Origin: Pelomonas sp039929605 | GTDB taxonomy: Bacteria > Pseudomonadota > Gammaproteobacteria > Burkholderiales > Burkholderiaceae_C | Direction of reading: 5' to 3' | Assembly (NCBI RefSeq): GCF_039929605.1 | Contig: NZ_JBDSQX010000136.1 | Span: forward strand, 1-64,000 | Length of the DNA stretch: 64,000 nt | In this document: piece by piece, positions 55,006 to 63,819 of the stretch | Position numbering within the stretch: the first letter of the stretch is position 1 | How the letters are laid out: every line of letters starts with the position of its first letter | The notes under the pieces: generated by a model | Told to the model about the DNA's origin: nothing | Database searches by the model: none | What the model saw: only the letters and a program-made list of their open reading frames with translations | Translations under genes and position numbers: made by a program

Positions 55006-55824
55006 TCAGCGGCCGTGTTCTTGGGCGGCCAGCAACTGCTCGTTCACGCGGCGTGCCGCGCGCAGCACCAGCGTCTCGTCCAGCTGCGCCTGCGGCGCGA
55101 TCCGGCTGGCCACCTCGTCGAGCATCTCGGGGTGGATCAGCAGTGCCCAGGCCACGGTGGAGATGGCGGCAACACTGCGGCGGGCCAGGCTTTCGGGCAT
55201 GATCATCGAGCCCTGAATCTCGACGTGGTGGCGCACGCTGGCCACGGCGGCGGGCGCCAGCCCCCAGCTCTCGCACAGCGCGGCGCCCAGCGCGTCATGA
55301 CTGACGCCAAAGGCCGTCTTCTCCAGCTCCACCAACTCGGCATCGCGCGGGGCGGCGCGCAGCATGGCGGGGTAGTGCGTCGGCGCGTGGCGGTAGAGCA
55401 CGGCCTTGCCGCATTCCTCGAACAGGCCGGCCGAGTGCGCGGCCCACGGGTCCACACCCAGCATCTGGCCCATGCGGCCCATCAGCAGACCGCGCTGCGA
55501 GGCGCGCGACCACACCGACTCCAGTTCCGCCGCCGCCGGGAAGGCGGCGCGCAGGCCCATCTCGAAGGTGATGGCCGCAACCTCGCGCATGCCCAGATAC
55601 GTCAGCGCCTGGTGCACCGTCTGCACGCGGCCGCGCAGGCCGTACAGCGACGAGTTGACCGCCTTCATGACGGCTGCGGCCAGGGCCATGTCCGTCTCGA
55701 CCAGCCCCGACATGGCCTGCAGGTCGATGTCTTCGGCCGCCATCAGCAGCGAGAGCTTGACCAGGACCTCGGGCTGGGTCGGGATCTCGATGTCCAGGTT
55801 GCGAAGTTGCGGATCGACGGGCAT
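55006..55824 (-). CDS. HDOD domain-containing protein
   Basis: This is a 272-residue cytoplasmic protein with one HDOD domain (about 10-205; IPTQPEVLVKLSLLMA, VMKAVNSSLYGLRGRVQTVHQALTYLG, HSAGLFEECGKAVLY). HDOD proteins are signalling outputs without phosphodiesterase activity and often accompany c-di-GMP genes, as here. A short helical tail follows, ending in ARRVNEQLLAAQEHGR. The ATG at 55822-55824 starts the family-like MPVDPQLRNLDIEIP. Confidence 0.9.
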   Translation of the reverse strand: MPVDPQLRNLDIEIPTQPEVLVKLSLLMAAEDIDLQAMSGLVETDMALAAAVMKAVNSSLYGLRGRVQTVHQALTYLGMREVAAITFEMGLRAAFPAAAELESVWSRASQRGLLMGRMGQMLGVDPWAAHSAGLFEECGKAVLYRHAPTHYPAMLRAAPRDAELVELEKTAFGVSHDALGAALCESWGLAPAAVASVRHHVEIQGSMIMPESLARRSVAAISTVAWALLIHPEMLDEVASRIAPQAQLDETLVLRAARRVNEQLLAAQEHGR

Positions 55825-55860
55825 GGTGAGTTGAGGCGCTAGGGGAGGCTTGATGGTAGA

Positions 55861-56622
55861 TCAGCGGAAGAAGGCATCCCAGGCTGTTTTGAGGATGAGC
55901 GCGCCGACGACCGTGACGAAAACGCCGCGCACGAAACCCGCGCCATGCTTGAGCGCCAGGCGCGTGCCGATCAGGCTGCCGGCGAGGTTGGTCACGGCCA
56001 TCACCGCCGCCACCTGCCACCAGATATAGCCCTTGCTGACGAAGAGCGTGATCGCGAACGCATTGGTCAGCAGGTTCATCAACTTGGCCGTGGCCGAGGC
56101 ATGCAGGAAGTCGTAGCCCAGCACACGCACGAACAGAAAGACGAAGAAGCTGCCCGTGCCGGGCCCGAAGAAGCCGTCGTAGAAACCCACGGTCAGCGCA
56201 ATGGCGCCGGCAGCAAAAGCCTCGGCGCGGCCGGCAAAGCGCGGCTTGTGCTCGCGGCCCAGGTCCTTCTTGGCCAGCGTGTAGACGAACACCGCCAGCA
56301 GCACCAGCGGCAGCGCCTTGCGCAGCCCGTCGGCGCTGACGAGGGTGAGCACCCAGGCGCCGGTGAAGCTGCCCAGGCCGGCCAGCAAGGCGGCGGGCAT
56401 CAAGCGGCGCCACGGCAGGGAGACGCGCTTCGCGTACTGCAGCGTCGCCCAGCCCGTGCCCCAGATGGCTGCAGCCTTATTCGTGCCCATCAACGTGGCG
56501 GGCGCGGCGTTCGGGAATGTGCTGAACAGCGCCGGCGTGAGGACCAGGCCGCCGCCGCCCGCCACCGCGTCGATGAATCCCGCGAGCAGGGAGGCGAGGG
56601 CGACGATGGCGAGGTCGAGCAT
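55861..56622 (-). CDS. TSUP family transporter (YfcA/TauE-SafE type)
   Basis: This 253-residue inner-membrane protein has about eight hydrophobic segments. TSUP hallmarks are LLAGFIDAVAGGGGLVLTPAL near the start and GFYDGFFGPGTGSFFVFLFV in the second half, with FGPGTG typical of the YfcA group. Members move sulfur-containing or organic anions; the substrate here is unknown. Confidence 0.9.
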   Translation of the reverse strand: MLDLAIVALASLLAGFIDAVAGGGGLVLTPALFSTFPNAAPATLMGTNKAAAIWGTGWATLQYAKRVSLPWRRLMPAALLAGLGSFTGAWVLTLVSADGLRKALPLVLLAVFVYTLAKKDLGREHKPRFAGRAEAFAAGAIALTVGFYDGFFGPGTGSFFVFLFVRVLGYDFLHASATAKLMNLLTNAFAITLFVSKGYIWWQVAAVMAVTNLAGSLIGTRLALKHGAGFVRGVFVTVVGALILKTAWDAFFR

Positions 56623-56950
56623 TTCTGGATTCGATCAACGGGGCGGCCGTAGTGTCCTGCTCGGGCCGAGCGCCGGGCTGCCAAGGGCCAGAGGCCCTTG
56701 GCCTGTCGTAGGCACAAGCAGTCCGCAGGGACTGCTTGTGTCCGACTCCAGTTCACCAAGCCGGCCCGTCTGGCGATGTGCTCGCGGCTCAACGCCGCAA
56801 GCATCGCCGTCCCCTTGGGGGCTTCGGCCGGACACATTGCGCCCAGTGGGCGCGATGTGCCTGCCGAAGAGTTGCGGCGCCTGCCGCAGCGCGGTCTGCA
56901 AGACCGACCAGACACGCCCGCGTTCAGCGGCGCGGGACTGGGCGAGGGGC
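56623..56950. repeat. Hairpin-rich intergenic region upstream of TSUP gene
   Basis: These 328 bases hold several strong stem-loops and no convincing gene. A perfect 9-bp stem CCAAGGGCC / GGCCCTTGG lies at 56681-56701. A perfect 12-bp stem CACAAGCAGTCC / GGACTGCTTGTG lies at 56713-56740. A longer imperfect stem around GCGCCC / GGGCGC lies near 56833-56859. The motif GGGCCGAGCGCCGGGC near 56663 recurs at 59583, on the other side of topB. It resembles dispersed intergenic repeat DNA. Confidence 0.65.
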
Positions 56951-59551
56951 TCACCCTTTCGCGGCGGCCTTCTTCGCAGGCGCCTTCTTGGCCGCCGGTG
57001 CCTTGGCACCCGGTTTGGCGGCGCGCGGTTCGAACTCGAAGATGACCTTGCCTTCCTTCTTGTCGTAGGCCAGGAAGGCCTTGAACTTGCGCCGCGTCTT
57101 GTTGGAGACGAAGTTCTCCATCAGGTCGGTCTTGCCGGTGGCCAGCAGCTTCGTCACCTGGGCCGGCTCGATGGGCTGGGTCAGGATGACCTTGCCAGTC
57201 TTGAAGTCGCAGGTGACCGTCTCGCCGACCGAACGCTCGCAGACGTAGTTGGCGCCGTGCTCGTAGACATGGCCCGCGCACTTGGGGCAGGCGCCCAGCG
57301 AGGCCTGGGCCGAGAAGTCCACCGGCTCGCCGTCGCCCTCGGCCTTCTTGGCGTCCTCGCCGAAGTCGAACTCCAGCTTCCAGTTGGCGATCTCTTCGTC
57401 GTAGACCAGCGCCAGCTCGGCCGTGAACGGCCAGCCCGCCTTGGAGCGGAAGCCCTCCAGCGGGCCGATCTTCTTGTTGGCCAGGAAGGTCTCGACCTCG
57501 TTCAACTCGAAGCTGCGCCCGCCGGGGATCTTGCCGATGGAGAAACCGCAGGCGTCGCTGCCGTCGCCGTGCTTGCCGGTGCAGGTGAAGCGGCGGTAGT
57601 TCTCCTTCACCACGCCGCCGCACTTGGGGCAGGGCGTCTTCAGCGTCGCGTAGTCGCCGGGGATGGTGTCGCGGTCATAGCCCTTGGCCTTGGCGACCAT
57701 CTTCTCGGTCATGGCCGCGATCTCGGCCATGAAGACCTCGCGGCTCAGCTTGCCCTTCTCCATCTGGGCCAGCTTGAACTCCCAGTCGCCGGTCAGGTCG
57801 GGCTGGGTCAGGTCGGCCACCTCCAGGCCGCGCAGCAACGTCATCAGCTGGAAGGCCTTGGCCGTCGGGATCAGCTCGCGGCCTTCGCGCAGCATGTACT
57901 TCTCGCTGATCAGGCCTTCGATGGTGGCCGCGCGCGTGGCGGGCGTGCCCAGGCCCTTCTCGGCCATGGCCTCGCGCAGCTCGTCGTCGTCGATGAGTTT
58001 GCCGGCGCCTTCCATGGCGCTCAGCAGCGTCGCTTCCGTGTAGCGCGCGGGCGGCTTGGTCTGCAGGGCCTTCACGTCGACGCTCTCGGTGCGCACGACC
58101 TCGCCGGTGTTCACCGGCACGAGGTTGGCGTCCTCGTCGTCCACGTCCTTGCCGTAGACGGCCAGCCAGCCCGGCTTCACCAGCACCTTGCCGTTGGTCT
58201 GGAAATGGTGCGTGTCCACTTTAGAGATGCGCGTCGTGACCAGGAATTCGGCCGGCGGGAAGAACACACCGAGGAAGCGCTTGACGACCATGTCGTAGAG
58301 CTTGGCCTCGATCTCGGTCAGGCTCTTGGGCGCCTGCAGCGTCGGGATGATGGCGAAGTGATCCGACACCTTGGCGTTGTCGAACACCTTCTTGGTGGGC
58401 TTGATGTAGCCCTCTTTCAGCGCCGTGGCCGCGTGCTTCGACAGCGCAGCCAGCGGGCCGGGCAGGTCCTCGGTGGCCAGCATCTTGGCGGTGTCCTTGG
58501 CCACGGCGACGTAGTCCTCCGGCAGGAAGCGCGAGTCCGTCCGCGGGTAGGTCAGCACCTTGTGCTTCTCATACAGCGCCTGGGCGATGGACAACGTCGT
58601 CTTGGCCGAGAAGCCGAAGCGCGAGTTGGCCTCGCGCTGCAGCGTCGTCAGGTCGTAGAGGCCGCCGCAGCTGGTCGTGCTGGGCTTGCTTTCCTCGGTG
58701 ACCGCTGCCGGCTTGCCCAGTACCGCCTTGGCGATGGCCTCGGCATCGGCCGCGTTCCACATGCGGTCGGCGCGGCGTTCGAGGTCGTCGTTCTTCTTCC
58801 ACGCCGGGTCGAACCACTTGCCTTCGTACTGGCCGGCCTGGGCGTCGAAGTTGGCGCGCAGCTCCCAATAGTCGCGCGAGACATGCTTGCGGATCTTCTC
58901 TTCACGCTCGACGACGACCGACAGCGTCGGCGTCTGCACGCGGCCCACGGTGGTGAGGAAGAAGCCGCCGTCGCGCGAGTTGAAGGCCGTCATGGCGCGC
59001 GTGCCGTTGATGCCCACCAGCCAGTCGGCCTCGGAGCGGCAGCGTGCGGCGTCGGCCAGCGGCAGCATCTGCTCGTCGCTGCGCAGCTTGGTGAAGCCGT
59101 CGCGGATGGCGGCCGGCGTCATCGACTGCAGCCACAGCCGCTGGATGGGCTTGTTCAACGGGCCCTTGGCCGGCGTCGCGTACTGTTCAATCAGCCGGAA
59201 GATCAACTCGCCCTCGCGGCCCGCGTCGCAGGCGTTGATCAGCGCCGTCACGTCCTTGCGGCGGATCAGCTTGGAGAGCGCGTTGAGCCGGCCCTTGTTC
59301 TTGTCGATGGGATTGAGGTCGAAGTGCGGCGGGATGACGGGCAGGTTGTTGAAGCTCCACTTGCCGCGCTTGACGTCGAACTCCTCCGGCGCCGCAATCT
59401 CGACGAGGTGGCCCACCGCCGAGCTGACCACGTACTGCTCGTTCTCGAAATGGTCGTCGTGCTTGTCGAACTTGCCCGCCACAGGCGTCAGCGCGCGGAC
59501 GATGTCCTGCGCGACGGAGGGCTTCTCGGCAATGATCAGAGTCTTGCTCAT
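56951..59551 (-). CDS. topB: DNA topoisomerase III
   Basis: This is an 866-residue type IA topoisomerase that decatenates and relaxes DNA through single-strand passage. The Toprim domain is N-terminal (LIIAEKPSVAQDIVRAL, INACDAGREGELIFRL). The active-site Tyr is in HKVLTYPRTDSRFLPEDY. In the C-terminal third two short zinc-finger-like segments are seen (CPKCGGVVKENYRRFTCTG; CPKCAGHVYEHGANYVCERS). The protein ends in a Lys/Ala tail (KAPAAKKAPAKKAAAKG) like that of many betaproteobacterial DNA-binding proteins. It is longer than E. coli TopB (653) because of the C-terminal zinc region. Confidence 0.95.
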   Translation of the reverse strand: MSKTLIIAEKPSVAQDIVRALTPVAGKFDKHDDHFENEQYVVSSAVGHLVEIAAPEEFDVKRGKWSFNNLPVIPPHFDLNPIDKNKGRLNALSKLIRRKDVTALINACDAGREGELIFRLIEQYATPAKGPLNKPIQRLWLQSMTPAAIRDGFTKLRSDEQMLPLADAARCRSEADWLVGINGTRAMTAFNSRDGGFFLTTVGRVQTPTLSVVVEREEKIRKHVSRDYWELRANFDAQAGQYEGKWFDPAWKKNDDLERRADRMWNAADAEAIAKAVLGKPAAVTEESKPSTTSCGGLYDLTTLQREANSRFGFSAKTTLSIAQALYEKHKVLTYPRTDSRFLPEDYVAVAKDTAKMLATEDLPGPLAALSKHAATALKEGYIKPTKKVFDNAKVSDHFAIIPTLQAPKSLTEIEAKLYDMVVKRFLGVFFPPAEFLVTTRISKVDTHHFQTNGKVLVKPGWLAVYGKDVDDEDANLVPVNTGEVVRTESVDVKALQTKPPARYTEATLLSAMEGAGKLIDDDELREAMAEKGLGTPATRAATIEGLISEKYMLREGRELIPTAKAFQLMTLLRGLEVADLTQPDLTGDWEFKLAQMEKGKLSREVFMAEIAAMTEKMVAKAKGYDRDTIPGDYATLKTPCPKCGGVVKENYRRFTCTGKHGDGSDACGFSIGKIPGGRSFELNEVETFLANKKIGPLEGFRSKAGWPFTAELALVYDEEIANWKLEFDFGEDAKKAEGDGEPVDFSAQASLGACPKCAGHVYEHGANYVCERSVGETVTCDFKTGKVILTQPIEPAQVTKLLATGKTDLMENFVSNKTRRKFKAFLAYDKKEGKVIFEFEPRAAKPGAKAPAAKKAPAKKAAAKG

Positions 59552-59681
59552 CGGTCTTTCAATCGGTTGTCAGTTCATCTTCCGGGCCGAGCGCCGGGCC
59601 GCCCCAAGCGGGCCCGTCAGGCGATGTACGCCTTGGACGAGGGACCTCATTCTTGCTGCCTACAATCCGGGCCTCGCGCGC

Positions 59682-59756
59682 ATGCCTACGCACATGCCTA
59701 CGCACATGCCTACGCACATGCGCACCCATGAAATCACCGTACCACAGGGCCGATGA
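59682..59756 (+). CDS. Upstream leader ORF on a 12-bp tandem repeat, coupled to the SET gene
   Basis: Three exact copies of ATGCCTACGCAC (59682-59717) are followed by a partial fourth. Because the unit is 12 bp, they stay in one frame and give MPTHMPTHMPTHMRTH, then EITVPQGR and TGA. This TGA (59754-59756) overlaps the ATG of the SET gene as ATGA. Up to four in-frame starts are available. No good ribosome site precedes the first. It may be a leader peptide that couples translation, or a chance frame over a simple repeat. Confidence 0.4.
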   Translation: MPTHMPTHMPTHMRTHEITVPQGR

Positions 59757-60226
59757 CCGCCAAAACCCCACGCCGCAAGATCGAAGTCCGTGATTCCGGC
59801 GTGCATGGCCGGGGCGTCTACGCCCTGGTGCCCTTCGCGGCGGGCGCACGCATCATCGAGTACACGGGGGAGATCATTTCCTGGGACGAGGCCGTCGAGC
59901 GCCATCCACACGACCCGGCACAACCCAACCACACCTTCTATTTCCACCTCGACAGCGGCGACGTCATCGACGGCCTGCGCGGCAACATCGCGCGCTGGAT
60001 CAACCACGCCTGCGAGCCCAACTGCGAGGCCGACGAGGTCGATGGCCGCGTGTTTGTGCATGCGCTGCGCGACCTGGAAGCCGGCGAGGAACTGTTCTAC
60101 GACTACCGCCTGATGCTGGACGAGCGCCACACGGCCAAGGTGAAGAAGCAGTTCGCCTGCTGGTGCGGCGCCGCCACCTGCCGCGGCACGATGCTCGAGC
60201 CCAAGACCCGAAAGTCAGGGCGCTGA
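59753..60226 (+). CDS. SET domain protein-lysine methyltransferase
   Basis: This is a 157-residue stand-alone SET protein. It begins with IEVRDSGVHGRGVYALVPFAAGARIIEYTGE, the usual SET-N sequence, and holds the SAM-binding and catalytic core IARWINHACEPNCEADEV with GEELFYDYRL. A post-SET Cys cluster ends it (CWCGAATCRGTML), which with the Cys of NHACEPNC would bind zinc. The fold is like eukaryotic H3 lysine methyltransferases. Known bacterial examples act on ribosomal or histone-like proteins; the target here is unknown. A weak AGGG precedes the start. Confidence 0.93.
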   Translation: MTAKTPRRKIEVRDSGVHGRGVYALVPFAAGARIIEYTGEIISWDEAVERHPHDPAQPNHTFYFHLDSGDVIDGLRGNIARWINHACEPNCEADEVDGRVFVHALRDLEAGEELFYDYRLMLDERHTAKVKKQFACWCGAATCRGTMLEPKTRKSGR

Positions 60227-60230
60227 CACG

Positions 60231-60959
60231 ATGGAGCGGCGCCACCTCGCCGAATGCGGCTCGACCAACACCGAGGCGCTGGCGCATCTGCGCGAAAGTG
60301 GCGGGCCGCTGCTGGTGTCGGCCAGCCGCCAGACCGCCGGCCGCGGCCGCCTCGGGCGCGCCTGGCTGACTGACACGAGCAGCGATGACGCCGCGCTGAC
60401 CTTCTCCGTCGCGCTGCCGCTGCCGGCCGAGCTGGACCTCTCCGGCCTGTCCCTCGCCGTGGGCTGCACGGTGGCCGACACGCTGGACCCGGGCGGCGAG
60501 CGCATCCGCCTGAAATGGCCCAACGACCTGTTCCTGGACGGCGCCAAGCTGGGCGGCATCCTCATCGAGACCGTGCCGCTGCCGGCCGGGCAGCGCGGCG
60601 TCGTCGTCGGCATCGGCCTGAACCTGCAACCGCTGCCCGAAGGCGCCGACCGCAGCGCCTTCGCCAGCGGCCACGCGGCGCTGCAGACGCTGGACCCGGG
60701 CGCCACCGCCGCAACCACGCTGGACCGCCTGGCACCGGCGCTGCGCGGCATGCTGGCCGACTTCGAGACGCTGAGCTTCGGACCCTGGCAGGCCGCGTTC
60801 TCGCGGCGCGACCTGGCAGCCGGCCGGCGCGTGCGCGTCGGCGAGCAGGTGGGCGTGGCGCGCGGCGTGTCCACACGCGGCGAACTGCTGCTGGACACGG
60901 ACGCGGGCATCGCCTTCGTGAGTGGAGGCGAACTCAGCCTCAGACTGGCGCCGGTATGA
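60231..60959 (+). CDS. birA: Biotin--[acetyl-CoA-carboxylase] ligase, catalytic domain only
   Basis: This 242-residue enzyme attaches biotin to the carboxyl-carrier protein. It shows GSTNTEALAHL, the biotinyl-AMP loop SRQTAGRGRLGRAW, the conserved LKWPNDLFLDGAKLGGILIET, and VVGIGLNLQPLP. The N-terminal helix-turn-helix of E. coli BirA is missing, so it should not repress biotin genes directly. A C-terminal SH3-like domain is kept. It starts 4 bp after the SET gene stop and is followed closely by the SPOR-like gene. Confidence 0.93.
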   Translation: MERRHLAECGSTNTEALAHLRESGGPLLVSASRQTAGRGRLGRAWLTDTSSDDAALTFSVALPLPAELDLSGLSLAVGCTVADTLDPGGERIRLKWPNDLFLDGAKLGGILIETVPLPAGQRGVVVGIGLNLQPLPEGADRSAFASGHAALQTLDPGATAATTLDRLAPALRGMLADFETLSFGPWQAAFSRRDLAAGRRVRVGEQVGVARGVSTRGELLLDTDAGIAFVSGGELSLRLAPV

Positions 60960-60978
60960 ACGATCTGGAGACCTCCCC

Positions 60979-61659
60979 GTGATCCGTGTGCTCGTCATCG
61001 TGCTGCTGGCGGTCAACGCCCTGTTCTTCGTCTGGTCGCGCGGCTGGCTGGACACGGTCACCGGCCTGCCCGCCCAAGCCGGGCGCGAGCCCCAGCGCCT
61101 GAAGGCCCAGCAGCACCCCGAGCGCATCCAGCCGCTGGCGGCTAACGCCGTCGCGGCCATGGCCCAGCGCAGTTGCCTGGAATTGGGCCCGCTGGACGGC
61201 GACGCGGCCCTGGCCGCCGCGCAGGCCGCGCTTCGCAATGCCGGCGCAGGTGCAAGAGCCGAGGTCCAGGTGCGCAGCAGCGAGCAAGCGGGCGTGTGGG
61301 TGGTGGCGACCATCAAGCTGGCCGACGCCGAGTTCCGCGCCCGCAAGGAAGCCACCTACAGGCAGATGCGCATCAATTTCGAGCCGCTGGAGGGCCTGCC
61401 CGCCGAGCAGCCGGCCTTCGTGCTGAGCCGGCACGCCAGCCAGGCCGAAGCGGCGGCCGAGATTGCGGCCCTGGACAGGCGCGGCCTCAAAGGCCTGCGC
61501 GTGTTGGCGCTGAAGGCGCCGGTGAATCGCCACACGCTCGTCCTGCCCCAAGCCGACGGCCTGCTCGCCAGCCGGCTCAAGGCCAGCAAGGACCCGGCGT
61601 TGGCAGCGGGCTTCAGGGCCTGCAGCGCAGCGGCTGCGGCGTCGGCCGCTTCAAGCTAG
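60979..61659 (+). CDS. SPOR-domain-like membrane protein
   Basis: This is a 226-residue protein starting with GTG at 60979, with GGAG about ten bases upstream. One N-terminal membrane segment (VIRVLVIVLLAVNALFFVW) is followed by a Cys-containing region (QRSCLELGPLDGDAALAAAQAAL) and a C-terminal SPOR-like half (FVLSRHASQAEAAAEIAALDRRGLKGLRVLAL). Genes of this kind follow birA and coaX in many betaproteobacteria; here coaX is absent from the position. It would bind septal peptidoglycan. The last 47 bp overlap the convergent subtilase gene. Confidence 0.72.
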   Translation: MIRVLVIVLLAVNALFFVWSRGWLDTVTGLPAQAGREPQRLKAQQHPERIQPLAANAVAAMAQRSCLELGPLDGDAALAAAQAALRNAGAGARAEVQVRSSEQAGVWVVATIKLADAEFRARKEATYRQMRINFEPLEGLPAEQPAFVLSRHASQAEAAAEIAALDRRGLKGLRVLALKAPVNRHTLVLPQADGLLASRLKASKDPALAAGFRACSAAAAASAASS

Positions 61660-63727
61660 GTTTCAGGCTAAAGGCGGCCAGCAGCAGGGCCAGCAGCCAG
61701 GCGGCACTGACCGCACCGCCACCGCCACCCGAGGTGGCAGGCGGGGTGACGACGGGCGCGGCGGCCACGCTGACCGTGGCCACCTGGCTGTGCACATAGC
61801 CGTCGCTGTCGGTCACGTCCGCCTGCACGACGAAGTTGCCTGCGGCGGCCGGCGTCAGCGTCGCGGTGGCCGAATTGGCGCCGCTGCTGAAATCGCCGAC
61901 GACGTTGCCGCCCTTGTCGTTGATCGTCCACTTGGTCGCCGTGACGGTCTTGCCGCTGGCCAGGCCGGTGATGGCGGCCGTCAGCGTGCCCGACTGCGCG
62001 GCCGTCAAACCGGCGCTGGGCGTAACGGTGACCGTGGCGCCGTTGAGCGCCTGGGCGGCCTTCACGGCGGCGAAGGCATCCACCATGCCGGCGCCGCAGG
62101 TGTCCTTGGTGCAGTAGCACTCCAGCTGATCCGTCGTGGTCGGCGCCACGCATGCGGCGGTACCGACTGACCCTCCGGTGATCGGAAAAGCGCGCGCCGT
62201 CAGCTTGAGGATCGGTGTGACCTCGGCCGAGGTCAGCGCCGGCCGCACCGACGCCATCAGGCCCACGATGCCGCTGACAACTGGCGCCGAGAAGCTGGTG
62301 CCGACGGAAGCGTTGCTGCCGGTGTAGATGCCGTCGCCGGTGTAGGTCGCTGGCGAGGTCGTGCCGCTGTTGGTAGTACTGACCATGGGATAGAGGCATG
62401 GATAGCCAACGGCCAGATTCACGCAATTGCCACCCGGCGCCGCGATGGTCACCTCGCCGCCGACGCTGGAGAAGCCGACCTTGGTGCCCACATGGCGCAG
62501 CGCTGCAACCGTGACGACGCCTGGGCAATTGCCCGGCAGACCGACGGCATGACCAGCTGAGTTGCCGGCGGCGATGACGATGGTGGAACCGGTAGCGTTC
62601 ACCCGAATGATCGTTTCGCGATAAAGCCTGGCCGTTTCGCGTTGTGAGGCGGTGGACGTAGTCGCATCGGGGTCGCAACTACCCGATCCACCAAGGCTCA
62701 GATTGAGCACCTTGGCCTTATTGGTGTTCGCTGGCAAGCCTGGGACAGAGAGGCCGGCGGCCCACTTCATGCCGGCCATGATGTCGCTGTCATAGCCGCC
62801 GCACTTGCCGAGAACGCGGACGGGCAGGATCTTCAGGATCTCCCTTCCGATGCCGGCCATGCCCAAGCCGTTGTCGGTCTTCGCGGCGATGAGACCTGAG
62901 ACGCGCGTGCCATGCCAAGAACTGTTGCTGATGTCGCTGGCGTCGCAGCCGTCGCCTAGCGAGCCAATATCAGCCGAGCTGACCCAGTCACCCGGATCGG
63001 AAGGGTCGGCATCCGGCCCATCACCATCATTGGCGATGGCCGTTGACAGCTTGCCGGGGCTGCCGAGGCCGATCATGTCGTAGCCGCCGACGACTTGATC
63101 CGCAAGGTCGGGATGGTCCAAGCGCACGCCCGTGTCCAGCACGGCGACGACGGTGCCGGAGCCGTTCTTCGCAAGCTCCCAGGCGGCCGGGGCGTTAACG
63201 CTAGAAACGACTTGGCCTGGGGTGCTGCTTGGCGCCTTGAGATACCACTGGTCAACAGTACGGCTATAGGTGTCCTGGAGCTTTCCATCAGAGTCAGGAA
63301 ATCGCCCGATGAAGTTAGAGGGCGCAGATTCAGCGCCGCCGAACAGTGGATCGTCGGGCAATGCCAGTCGCTTGCGTCGCTCGTCCACCGCAACCAGGTC
63401 GACCTCCGTGTCGGCCGCCAACCTTTTGGCCAGTTGGGTGCTGGTCATGCCGCGCGCGGTCACGACGTGGGTGCGCTCGTCCAGGCTGAGCCCGGCCCGC
63501 AGCGCCTGACCCGTGCGCATACCCAGCGCCGTGGCGCGCGTCTGCGCAATCTCGCGGGCCTCGAAGCGTGTCGCCCGCAGGGTCAGCGCCTTGGCACGCA
63601 CGCTGTCGGCCTGGGGCTTGAAGCGCACGATGACCCGCGCCTCGGGTTCAGTCTGGGTCTGAGCCAGCGCCGGCACGGCCAGTGCGGCGGCGAAGAGGGC
63701 GATCAGCAGCGGGCGCAGGGGCATCAT
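61613..63727 (-). CDS. S8 family serine peptidase (subtilisin-like) with GlyGly-CTERM-like tail
   Basis: This is a 704-residue exported protease. A signal peptide (MMPLRPLLIALFAAALAVPALA) is followed by an inhibitor-like prodomain (ARVIVRFKPQADSVRAKAL…LAADTEVDLVAVDERRKRL). The S8 catalytic domain has Asp in VVAVLDTGVRLDHPDL, His in SSWHGTRVSGLIAA and Ser in GTSFSAPVVSGIVG. A beta-rich PKD-like domain comes next. The C-terminus has TSGGGGGAVSAAWLLALLLA followed by a basic tail, like the GlyGly-CTERM anchor cut by rhombosortase. The start is the first of two adjacent ATGs at 63722-63727; 21 codons upstream are open but unlikely. Confidence 0.92.
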   Translation of the reverse strand: MMPLRPLLIALFAAALAVPALAQTQTEPEARVIVRFKPQADSVRAKALTLRATRFEAREIAQTRATALGMRTGQALRAGLSLDERTHVVTARGMTSTQLAKRLAADTEVDLVAVDERRKRLALPDDPLFGGAESAPSNFIGRFPDSDGKLQDTYSRTVDQWYLKAPSSTPGQVVSSVNAPAAWELAKNGSGTVVAVLDTGVRLDHPDLADQVVGGYDMIGLGSPGKLSTAIANDGDGPDADPSDPGDWVSSADIGSLGDGCDASDISNSSWHGTRVSGLIAAKTDNGLGMAGIGREILKILPVRVLGKCGGYDSDIMAGMKWAAGLSVPGLPANTNKAKVLNLSLGGSGSCDPDATTSTASQRETARLYRETIIRVNATGSTIVIAAGNSAGHAVGLPGNCPGVVTVAALRHVGTKVGFSSVGGEVTIAAPGGNCVNLAVGYPCLYPMVSTTNSGTTSPATYTGDGIYTGSNASVGTSFSAPVVSGIVGLMASVRPALTSAEVTPILKLTARAFPITGGSVGTAACVAPTTTDQLECYCTKDTCGAGMVDAFAAVKAAQALNGATVTVTPSAGLTAAQSGTLTAAITGLASGKTVTATKWTINDKGGNVVGDFSSGANSATATLTPAAAGNFVVQADVTDSDGYVHSQVATVSVAAAPVVTPPATSGGGGGAVSAAWLLALLLAAFSLKPSLKRPTPQPLRCRP

Positions 63728-63819
63728 GGGAGGCAGTTGTGCGGAGCAGGGAAAAGTCAGTTTAGGCGGCCCGGCTCCGCGCAAATGCAAACAAATGCGC
63801 GCGAACTGACAGCTCCCGC

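Noticed and set aside
56318..59731. Open frame of over 1100 codons on the plus strand across topB
   Set aside because: It is antisense to topoisomerase III, whose motifs are intact, and its product has no domain-like sequence.
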